A DNA stretch of 8,486 nt, from NCBI GenBank assembly GCA_002343425.1, contig DDSO01000022.1, positions 1 to 8,486 on the forward strand, given 5' to 3'. The notes beneath the pieces were generated by a model, which saw only the letters and a list, made by a program, of their open reading frames with translations, was not told the DNA's origin and searched no databases. Of this stretch, positions 1 to 5,610 are shown in pieces (the stretch's first letter is position 1; each line of letters starts with the position of its first letter). Source of the DNA: Brevundimonas sp. UBA2388. GTDB taxonomy: Bacteria > Pseudomonadota > Alphaproteobacteria > Caulobacterales > Caulobacteraceae. The position numbers and the translations under genes were made by a program.

Positions 1-165
1 TACAAGGAGAAGTTCGCCAACCCGTTCGTGGCGGCGGGCCTGGGCTACATCGACGACGTGATCATGCCGCACGGGACGCGGCGCCGGCTGATCCGGGCGC
101 TACGGACGTTGAAGAACAAGCAGCAGGAAAACCCGTGGAAGAAGCACGATAATATTCCGCTGTAG
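1..165 (+). CDS. pccB: Propionyl-CoA carboxylase beta subunit, C-terminal end (partial)
   Basis: The reading frame is open from base 1 to a TAG at 163-165 and gives 54 residues, so the 5' end lies outside the window. The residues read as the tail of a biotin-dependent carboxyltransferase. They include FANPFVAAGLGYIDDVI and PHGTRRRLIRAL, the conserved end of the acyl-CoA-binding carboxyltransferase domain, and finish KKHDNIPL, the ending I recognise from PccB proteins. In the family, this subunit moves the carboxyl group from biotin on the alpha subunit to propionyl-CoA, giving methylmalonyl-CoA in the cytoplasm. The next gene starts 9 bases after the stop. A related acyl-CoA carboxylase beta chain (methylcrotonyl or acetyl type) cannot be excluded from so short a tail, but the final residues favour PccB. 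Confidence 0.85.
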   Translation, partial: YKEKFANPFVAAGLGYIDDVIMPHGTRRRLIRALRTLKNKQQENPWKKHDNIPL

Positions 166-174
166 GGGATCCTG

Positions 175-795
175 ATGTCGGACGCGTGGGCGAAGTTTTG
201 GCTGGCTATGGCGTTGATGGCCCTTGCCGGCGTCATCGCCGGGTCGGTCGCTTGGGGCGGAAAGTTGGAAGTCGGAGCGTTGGCTCAGTGGGTCGCAGCG
301 GTCGCTACCTTTGGCGCGATTTGGATTGCGCTGCACAACACTCAGCGGACGCTGGCCGAAACAAATGTAAGAGAAGCCAAGAAGCAGGATAGGCTTGATA
401 GATCGTATATTGCCGCGGTGATAGCGATGTGCTGTGACGTTCTTGAGAATATTGCAATAATTCAAGATGAATGTGGCGCAATAAAAAGATCAACAAAATA
501 TTTGAAGGAGCTGGAGTGTAGGACCGGGCTTGGAAGCAATACGTCGAGCCTAGAGCGAATTCCTATCCACGCGAGTCCTGACAGCGAGCTGGTACTTTTG
601 TGGATCAATGCCCGCTTAGCTGCTCACAACGCACACACGAAGCTGAGCGATGCGATTGTGTGTCAAAAACCTAGTACTGTGGATGTTGATGACGAGCTTA
701 AGCTGATTGAAGATGCGGTAAGGAGGATCAAGCGTCGTTACGGTGCCGATTACGCGGAGATAATTGGCGATTTTGGCAGTACCGTAGCACTCTGA
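175..795 (+). CDS. Unrecognised protein with two N-terminal membrane helices
   Basis: I do not recognise the family of this 206-residue protein. Two hydrophobic segments stand out at about residues 9-27 and 36-53. They are separated by a short GGKLEVG turn, which suggests a helical hairpin in the inner membrane. The rest (about 55-206) is polar and charged, probably helical and cytoplasmic, with a basic and acidic stretch at 58-75 and a charged C-terminal part around DDELKLIEDAVRRIKRR. The ATG at 175 follows a GGGGAT stretch at 166-171, a plausible ribosome binding site. Codon use differs from the neighbours: by hand count 75 of 180 bases at 361-540 are G or C (about 42%), in a strongly GC-rich window. 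This points to horizontal acquisition. Similar two-helix proteins of unknown function are common in accessory regions. No function is assigned. Confidence 0.75.
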   Translation: MSDAWAKFWLAMALMALAGVIAGSVAWGGKLEVGALAQWVAAVATFGAIWIALHNTQRTLAETNVREAKKQDRLDRSYIAAVIAMCCDVLENIAIIQDECGAIKRSTKYLKELECRTGLGSNTSSLERIPIHASPDSELVLLWINARLAAHNAHTKLSDAIVCQKPSTVDVDDELKLIEDAVRRIKRRYGADYAEIIGDFGSTVAL

Positions 796-1175
796 CCAAC
801 CTCCTCTTCCTCTGCTCCCGCAACCGCCTCCGCTCGCCCACGGCCGAGCAGGTGTTCGCGTCCCGGCCCGGCGTCGAGACCGCCTCTGCCGGCCTGGCGC
901 CCGATGCGGAGGAGCAATGCTCGGCCGAATTGGTGGAATGGGCCGACGTCATCTTCGTCATGGAGCGCGCCCACCGCGCCAAACTCCAGCGCCGCTTCAG
1001 GGCCCAGCTGAAGCGGGCGCGGGTGATCTGCCTCGACATCCCCGACGACTACGCCTTCATGCAGCCGGAGCTGGTGGCGCTGCTGGAGAAGAAGGTGGGT
1101 GTGCATCTCGGTCACTCCCAAGGGCCCTCCTTGTCATCCCGGCCGAAGCGAAGCGAAGAGCCGGGACGGGACTGA
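792..1175 (+). CDS. Low-molecular-weight tyrosine-phosphatase-like protein with CTG start and repeat-derived tail
   Basis: The protein has a CX5R phosphatase loop at its start: LFLCSRNRLRSPTAEQ, with Cys8 and Arg14 if CTG 792 is codon 1. It continues with the family-like segments ETASAGLAPDA, WADVIFVMERAHRAKL and CLDIPDDYAFMQPEL, where Asp82, 85 or 86 could be the general acid. Homologues I know begin MTNLLFLCS or similar, matching a start at 792. Here that codon is CTG and it overlaps the upstream TGA (CTGA). The frame is closed by TGA at 708-710, and no ATG, GTG or TTG lies between it and the catalytic loop. The first standard start is GTG 852, which would give 107 residues without the active site. 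Residues 114-126 come from the palindromic repeat, and the total of 127 is about 20 more than I expect for this short subfamily. It is either expressed from CTG by coupling to the upstream gene, or decaying. Confidence 0.7.
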   Translation: MTNLLFLCSRNRLRSPTAEQVFASRPGVETASAGLAPDAEEQCSAELVEWADVIFVMERAHRAKLQRRFRAQLKRARVICLDIPDDYAFMQPELVALLEKKVGVHLGHSQGPSLSSRPKRSEEPGRD

Positions 1176-1425
1176 CAAACCACGATCTCCTCCCGGACAG
1201 CCCCCTTGGGCTGAGCCGGGAGACGGGTTGAGGTGACCTCGGTCGTCAGGGTGTACCGGAGGCTTCCGAACAGCCCCCTCGGGCCCCCGGTGTGACAGCG
1301 CCCCCTTCGGCTGTCGTGCGGCGTCCGGCTGTCTCCCGGCTCAGCCCAAGCGGGCTGTCCGGGAGCGATGTATTTGATGCGTCGGGCCGTCCCGGCTCTT
1401 CGCTTCGCTTCGGCCGGGATGACAA
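1131..1425. repeat. Composite palindromic element: two inverted ~95-bp units around a 106-bp core
   Basis: The outer arms at 1131-1169 and 1387-1425 are perfect inverted repeats of 39 bases. Inner arms at 1190-1224 and 1331-1365 are inverted repeats of 35 bases with one mismatch. The 20- and 21-base spacers between inner and outer arms are more diverged. Each half is therefore one copy of a unit of about 95 bp, and the two copies face each other across a core at 1225-1330. Within each unit lie a CCCGGC/GCCGGG stem enclosing a triple CGAAG tandem, and a second hairpin of the form CCCGG-CAGCCC-loop-GGGCTG-CCGGG. The core holds a smaller hairpin with arms GACAGC (1294-1299) and GCTGTC (1310-1315). 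I read this as a REP-like dispersed repeat; copy number elsewhere cannot be seen here. The left end overlaps the 3' end of the phosphatase frame. Confidence 0.88.
1294..1315. repeat. Small hairpin in the core of the composite palindrome
   Basis: The arms GACAGC and GCTGTC are perfectly complementary around a 10-base, C-rich loop. The hairpin lies between the two inverted units and is not part of either. It is followed by GTGCGGCG rather than a T run, so it does not look like an intrinsic terminator. Confidence 0.5.
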
Positions 1426-1474
1426 GGTGGTGCAATCTTGACGACCTGATGTTCGCACGACAAGGTTGTGTTCC

Positions 1475-1801
1475 ATGCGCAGCGCTGACCACAGCTACTG
1501 GGTCTACATCGTCGCCAGCGGGCCCTGCGGTTGGCTCTATGTCGGCATGACCAACGACCTGATCCGGCGGATCGGGGAGCACAAGCACGGCCAGATCGAT
1601 GGCTACAGCCGCGCGCGGGGCACGGACTGTCTCGTCTGGTACGAGCACCATCGCTACGTCGATCAGGCGATCCGGCGAGAGAAGAGCATCAAGCGCTGGC
1701 TGCGGCCCTGGAAATTCGCTCTGGTCGAACAGGCGAATCCGAACTGGGCCGACCTGTATGGCGACCTGACTTCATCGATCGGTGACGTCAGTCCCGCATA
1801 G
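1475..1801 (+). CDS. GIY-YIG nuclease family protein (COG2827 / YhbQ-like)
   Basis: This 108-residue protein has the full GIY-YIG core. The first strand is YWVYIVAS (8-15), the second is WLYVGMTNDLIRR (20-32) with the catalytic-type Arg31 or Arg32, and His36 follows. The segment GYSRARGTDCLVWYE (43-57) is typical of the small UPF0213-type subgroup. REKSIKRW (68-75) carries the metal-binding Glu69, and it ends with NPNWADLY. The length fits single-domain members of about 90-110 residues. ATG 1475 is preceded by AAGG at 1462-1465 and is preferred over an in-frame TTG at 1466. Family members cleave DNA as metal-dependent monomers, but the physiological role of this small group is not settled. 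The gene begins 50 bases after a large composite palindrome, a pairing that suggests the repeat is a substrate or passenger of the nuclease (inference). Confidence 0.92.
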   Translation: MRSADHSYWVYIVASGPCGWLYVGMTNDLIRRIGEHKHGQIDGYSRARGTDCLVWYEHHRYVDQAIRREKSIKRWLRPWKFALVEQANPNWADLYGDLTSSIGDVSPA

Positions 1802-1831
1802 CGCCTGCTGCGCTTCCGGGACGGCAAGGTC

Positions 1832-3517
1832 CTAGCGCTCCCCCTCGATCCGGATATCCACGCGGCGGTTCTCGCGTTCCGGCCCGTCCTCCGGCCCCAC
1901 CGCCTGCGGCCGGTCCTCGCCGTAGGACCGGATCTCGATTATGGACGCCGGCACCCCCAGGGCGATCAGACGGTCGGCGACCGCGCGGGCGCGGGCGAGG
2001 GCGATGCGGGCGTTGACCTCGCGCGAGCCGACGGCGTCGGCGTGGCCGGTGACGATCACCCGCATCAGGCCGCTGCTGTCGCGATAGCGGACGGCCCGCT
2101 CGATCCGCACCATGGCCTCGGGGTCGAGGGCGATCGATCCGGAGTCGAAATAGACCTCATAGTCGCGCGAGCCGGAGGGCGGCGCGACCACGGGCGGCGG
2201 CGGCGGTCCGGCCGGCTCAAGCACGGGCGGAGGCGGGGCGGAGGTGACCGGCTCCTCCTCATCCGCGCGCACGGTCTCCGGCGCATCGGGCTTGTAGCGG
2301 CGGCGCAGGGCGCAGTTGTCATCCGAGGCCTCGCCGCCGGACCGGGTCAGGAAATAGGTCTGTCCGTCGGGCCGCCCGTCGTACCGCGCCGGGTCCAGGG
2401 CGCGGTCGTCGATCGGCAGGTCCGCCAGGGCGCAGCGGATGTCGTTCAGGATGAAGGGATTGTCCGAATAGTAGCCATGGCCGAGGCCGAACAGGGTGCT
2501 GGCCACCGGGGTGGCGTCGATCGTGGTGTAGCCGGGGACGTCCCGGATCCACGGCCGGTCGCCGTCGGTCTGGCCGAGACGTGGCCGGCGGTTCAGCACG
2601 CGCGACACCCACAAGGCGGTGTCGTCATCGGATGCGTAGACGGTGACGTTGGGCTGCAGATTGTCCAGCTTGCCCGCCACGATGCCGAACACGTCGCGCT
2701 CGACATCGGCGGCGGCCAGGATGATGCGGAACTCCACCTCCGGGCGGTTCCCGTCCAGCAGACGGGCCTCGGCATAGTCCTCCAGCGCCTGGGTCAGGAC
2801 CCGGTTGCCCATCGAATGGGCGATGATGTTGATCCGCGCGGGGCCGACCTCGTCGAGAAGCAGGTCGAGGAAGGCGTTCAGATGGGGCACGGCGGCGTCG
2901 GCCAGTCGCTGGTCGCCGAAATAGGCCCAGGGCGTGACCGAGGCCTGCGACGGCCAGGCGAACAGCACCGGCGCCCCCGGATCGAACCGCCGGTCCTCGC
3001 GCAGGTCGACCGTCAGCTGGGCGGAGCTGATCAGGGCCGGCTCGAAGCCGACATTGAAGCCGTGCACGAACAGCAGGATCGACGGCTCGCCGTTGGTGTC
3101 GGAAACCGCCTCGCCCAGTTCCTCGACGAAGCGGTCCCGACCCTGGGCGGTGATGCGGGTGATCATCACATAGCGTTCGAGCAGGTTCGGGTCCTCGGGC
3201 GGTTCTCCGGTCAGCAGGGGGGTCTCGCCCCGTTCACGCGGCGTCCCGTCGGCCTTGAGCCGCGGCAGCCAGACATCGGCCCGTCCCAGCCGCAGTTCGC
3301 CGGCGTCGCCGCGCGCCACCTGATCGACATCCACCTCCGCGTCGCCCTGCGCCGTGGCGACGATCGCCCGGTTGGAGCCGTAGAAGACGCGAACGCAGGT
3401 CACGTCGGCGTCGAACGCCTCGCAATCGGTGCCGAAGGCGGTCGGATGCCGAAGGGTGGGGGCGCAGGCGGACAGGCCCAGCAGAACGAGCACCCCAACG
3501 ACGCCGCGCACAACCAT
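1832..3517 (-). CDS. Lipoprotein fusing a DUF900 alpha/beta hydrolase to an OmpA-like domain
   Basis: This 561-residue protein starts with a lipoprotein signal: MVVRG, a hydrophobic run and the lipobox LSAC with Cys18. Residues about 143-350 form an alpha/beta hydrolase of the DUF900 type, with an oxyanion HGFN at 152-155, a nucleophile elbow AHSMGN with Ser235, a probable acid Asp271 (AADVERD) and a probable base His347 (GLGHGYY). A proline-rich linker (about 427-447) leads to an OmpA-like domain at about 453-558, with YFDSGS, VTGHADAVGS, LARARAVADRL and the terminal RENRRVDI-type motif. The expected product is a periplasm-facing esterase or lipase-like enzyme, anchored by lipid and bound to peptidoglycan; its substrate is unknown. 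ATG 3517 is preceded by GAGGG on the minus strand. A GTG at 3559 adds 14 residues, but it lies inside a hairpin and would put a long tail before the signal. It sits downstream of the histidine kinase gene. Confidence 0.9.
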   Translation of the reverse strand: MVVRGVVGVLVLLGLSACAPTLRHPTAFGTDCEAFDADVTCVRVFYGSNRAIVATAQGDAEVDVDQVARGDAGELRLGRADVWLPRLKADGTPRERGETPLLTGEPPEDPNLLERYVMITRITAQGRDRFVEELGEAVSDTNGEPSILLFVHGFNVGFEPALISSAQLTVDLREDRRFDPGAPVLFAWPSQASVTPWAYFGDQRLADAAVPHLNAFLDLLLDEVGPARINIIAHSMGNRVLTQALEDYAEARLLDGNRPEVEFRIILAAADVERDVFGIVAGKLDNLQPNVTVYASDDDTALWVSRVLNRRPRLGQTDGDRPWIRDVPGYTTIDATPVASTLFGLGHGYYSDNPFILNDIRCALADLPIDDRALDPARYDGRPDGQTYFLTRSGGEASDDNCALRRRYKPDAPETVRADEEEPVTSAPPPPVLEPAGPPPPPVVAPPSGSRDYEVYFDSGSIALDPEAMVRIERAVRYRDSSGLMRVIVTGHADAVGSREVNARIALARARAVADRLIALGVPASIIEIRSYGEDRPQAVGPEDGPERENRRVDIRIEGER

Positions 3518-3557
3518 ACCGTCCCTCGTTGAACCCTGATCGGTCGCGGATAAGGCC

Positions 3558-3589
3558 ACGCTGGTCGGCCAGCGTCCAGTGGCGGACGC
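3558..3589 (-). promoter_or_regulatory. Two mutually exclusive hairpins between kinase and lipoprotein genes
   Basis: The arms ACGCTGG and CCAGCGT (3558-3564 and 3569-3575) pair perfectly around a 4-base loop. The arms GCGTCC and GGACGC (3572-3577 and 3584-3589) pair perfectly around a 6-base loop. They share bases 3572-3575, so only one can form at a time. They occupy most of the 79-base gap between the kinase stop and the lipoprotein ATG. No T run follows on the minus strand, so a simple intrinsic terminator is unlikely. A leader structure, a processing site or a stabilising 3' hairpin for the kinase message are all possible. Confidence 0.45.
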
Positions 3590-3596
3590 GCCGTGG

Positions 3597-4589
3597 CTAC
3601 ATCACATCCGCCGTCAACGCGTCCAGCGTCGTCGTCAGGGTGAACACCACCCCCGCCGGCTCATAGGTCAGGGTCGTGGCCCCGCCGACGTAGCCTGACA
3701 GGGCCCGCTGGATCATGCCGGTCCCGAAGCCCGTGCGGGTCGGCGGCGCCACCGGGGGGCCGCCGCTTTCGGTCCAGGTCAGGACGAAGGCCGTGTCGTC
3801 GCCGAGCGGCGTCACCGTCCAGTGCACAGTCACCCGTCCGCCGTCGGCGGACAGGGCGCCGTATTTGATCGCATTGGTGGTCAGCTCGTGCAGCGCCAGC
3901 GACATGGCCAGGGCGCAGCGTGGCGACAGGTCGACGTCGGGTCCCGAGACGGTGACCTGACCCTCGCGACCATGGGGACGGAAGGCGTCGGCCACGATGT
4001 CGGCAAGACGGGCGCCGGTCAGGGTCGTCTGGGTCAGCAGATCCTGGGCCGAGCCCAGGGCGCCCAGCCGGTCGATGAAGGCGAGCCTGGCCTCGACAGG
4101 ATCGGAGGTGGCGCGGAAGGTCTGGCTGGCGATCGCCTGCACCATGGCCAGGACGTTCTTGATCCGGTGGTTCAGCTCCTGCGCCAGCAGTTGGTGCTGC
4201 TCCTCGGAGCGTTTCAGCTCGGTGATGTCGCGCGACACAGACAGCAGGCTCTCGGGCTTGCCGTCCGGGCCGAAGACGGGCGTGACCTGTACGTCCCACC
4301 AGCGCGGATTGCCCTTGGCGGTATTGGCCGGCCCCTGGAAGCGGTAGTTGCGCCCGGCCCGCGCCTCGACCACCGCCCGGGCGGCCTCGGCATGGCTCTC
4401 GCCTTCCCAGAAGGACGACCAGGGACAGCCGCGCAGCTGGTTGAAGTCACTGACCTCCATCACCCTCTGCCCGCCCTCGCTCATGAAGGTCAGGTCGCCG
4501 TCGAGGTTGAGCAGTTTGATGCAGTCGTTCGAGGCGGCCAGGACCGTGCGCACGAAGGCGGCGTCAAGGGTTTCGGCGTTGAAGGGCAT
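3597..4589 (-). CDS. HWE-family sensor histidine kinase with N-terminal PAS domain
   Basis: This protein has 330 residues. A PAS-like domain covers about 12-125, with a PAC-type end (RWWDVQVTPVFGPDGKPESLLSVSRDITELKR). A short coiled segment leads to the phosphoacceptor motif QELNHRIKNVLAMVQAI with His141. The catalytic domain has HELTTNAIKYGALS (His234 in the N box), WTESGGP (Trp272 and Glu274, G1 box) and GFGTGMIQRAL (G2 box). The N-box His and the W-x-E motif define the HWE subfamily of two-component kinases, common in Alphaproteobacteria. There is no membrane segment, so it should sense a cytoplasmic signal. I see no flavin-binding LOV cysteine motif. No response regulator is present in the window. 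The start at ATG 4589 fits the domain edge; ATG 4610 (MTSYRSRMPF) and 4625 are alternatives. It is followed by the lipoprotein gene on the same strand. Confidence 0.92.
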   Translation of the reverse strand: MPFNAETLDAAFVRTVLAASNDCIKLLNLDGDLTFMSEGGQRVMEVSDFNQLRGCPWSSFWEGESHAEAARAVVEARAGRNYRFQGPANTAKGNPRWWDVQVTPVFGPDGKPESLLSVSRDITELKRSEEQHQLLAQELNHRIKNVLAMVQAIASQTFRATSDPVEARLAFIDRLGALGSAQDLLTQTTLTGARLADIVADAFRPHGREGQVTVSGPDVDLSPRCALAMSLALHELTTNAIKYGALSADGGRVTVHWTVTPLGDDTAFVLTWTESGGPPVAPPTRTGFGTGMIQRALSGYVGGATTLTYEPAGVVFTLTTTLDALTADVM

Positions 4590-4650
4590 CCGTGACCTGT
4601 ACGAGGTCATCGGCCCCAGGGCCATCGGCGATTGTGTGGCCGTCGCGTGC

Positions 4651-4697
4651 CGGGGCCGTCGCTGAACCCTGTTCCAGCGCCACCCGAACAGGCCCCG
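4651..4697. promoter_or_regulatory. Nested inverted repeat in the divergent kinase/reductase intergenic region
   Basis: The arms CCTGTTC (4668-4674) and GAACAGG (4686-4692) are perfect inverted repeats 11 bases apart. Outer arms CGGGGCC (4651-4657) and GGCCCCG (4691-4697) enclose them, overlapping the inner right arm by two bases. The element lies in the 210-base gap between two divergent genes, so it could be an operator for either. No convincing promoter hexamers are visible. This could be chance in GC-rich sequence. Confidence 0.3.
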
Positions 4698-4799
4698 TGC
4701 GCGCTTCGGGTCGTTCGGCAGCAGCACGGGCCTTGGGCTATTCCCGGCGACCGGAACTCGCGGCTGGTCAGCCCGCATTCCAGCCCGCAGACTATCGGC

Positions 4800-5339
4800 A
4801 TGGCCCGCCTCGTCTTCGATATGAATGTCTCCCTGGACGGCTATGTCGACCACGACAAATTCATGCCCGATCCGGCGCTCTTCCGGCACTGGATCGAGGT
4901 GGTGCGCAGCGCGACCGGCCAGATCTACGGCCGCAAGCTCTACGAAATCATGCGCTATTGGGAGCAGGACGATCCCGCGTGGACCGACGATCATCGTGCG
5001 TTTGCGGACGTCTGGCGCAACGAGCGCAAATGGGTCGTGTCGCACACCCTGACCTCGGTCGGCCCCAACGCCACACTGATCGCCGACGACGTCGGGGCCG
5101 CGGTCCGCAAGCTGAAGGCCGAGCTCGACGGCGAAATTCACGTCGGCGGGCCCGTTCTGGCGCACAGCCTGACCGAGCTTGGCCTGATCGACGAATACCG
5201 GCTCTACATCCACCCCGTCGTTCTGGGGCAGGGGGCGCCCTTCTTCGCCGGCCCCCGCCCGCCGCTGAAAGTCACGGCGCACGAGCGGATCGGCGGCGAG
5301 GCGGTCCGGCTGACCTGCGTTCCGGCCGAGGACGTCTGA
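4800..5339 (+). CDS. Dihydrofolate reductase family protein (RibD C-terminal-like)
   Basis: This 179-residue protein has the RibD-C/DHFR-like fold signature. It opens with FDMNVSLDGYV (6-16), then has YGRKLYEIM (43-51), the IHVGGPVLAHSL (113-124) nucleotide-binding segment and LGLIDEYRLYIHPVVLGQG (127-145), close to the family consensus. Members of this group resemble the reductase half of riboflavin biosynthesis RibD and are predicted NAD(P)H-dependent cytoplasmic reductases. Most stand-alone copies like this one have no assigned substrate, and there are no riboflavin genes nearby. ATG 4800 is chosen because the conserved fold starts at once; the frame is open further upstream, but those 56 codons are low-complexity and resemble nothing. 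No strong ribosome binding site is visible. It is transcribed divergently from the HWE kinase gene. Confidence 0.85.
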   Translation: MARLVFDMNVSLDGYVDHDKFMPDPALFRHWIEVVRSATGQIYGRKLYEIMRYWEQDDPAWTDDHRAFADVWRNERKWVVSHTLTSVGPNATLIADDVGAAVRKLKAELDGEIHVGGPVLAHSLTELGLIDEYRLYIHPVVLGQGAPFFAGPRPPLKVTAHERIGGEAVRLTCVPAEDV

Positions 5340-5610
5340 AACAGTGTCTTCCCGCCCCGTATAATCTCGCCCCTCGCGAGCCCCGAAGGCGCCCTTCCGA
5401 CCCTCCCGACGACGGTGCGCCGGCCCCTGCGACCGTATCTGACGCACGCGCGTGCATACTGCTTGAATGCCCGCCGGGCCGGTCTTTGACAGTCAGCTCC
5501 AACCGCGCCGCGTCCGCCCAGGGCCCGGCGCACGCCCCCCGACCCGCGGTGGCCGGATTCCTGAAATCGGGTCCGCAATTTTTCCGGCGAAACCGTACCC
5601 TTTCGACCCT
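5340..5610. other. Convergent intergenic gap without a recognisable gene
   Basis: This 271-base stretch lies between the reductase-like gene and the pseudouridine synthase gene, which converge. I find no tRNA, no supported small gene and no repeat shared with the palindromic element upstream. A 12-base palindrome lies at 5444-5455 (GCACGCGCGTGC). A weak imperfect hairpin with arms GATT and AATC at 5556-5568, followed by a T5 run at 5579-5583, is a possible but poor terminator for the plus strand. Confidence 0.4.

Noticed and set aside
1131..1425. CRISPR array
   Set aside because: There are only two units and they are inverted, not direct. There are no regular spacers and no cas genes.
1112..1651. 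Minus-strand frame of 179 codons across the palindrome and the nuclease gene
   Set aside because: Most of its translation is repeat sequence (the VIPAEAKRRAG peptide appears twice) and the rest is antisense to the GIY-YIG domain.
2042..3532. 496-codon open frame on the plus strand
   Set aside because: It lies fully antisense to the DUF900/OmpA lipoprotein, whose catalytic and domain motifs are clear. The plus-strand product is His/Arg/Gly-rich with no recognisable domain, typical of a GC-rich shadow.
4590..5447. N-terminal extension of the kinase frame to 5447 on the minus strand
   Set aside because: The added roughly 286 codons run antisense to the reductase-like gene and have no domain. 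The PAS domain begins right after ATG 4589.
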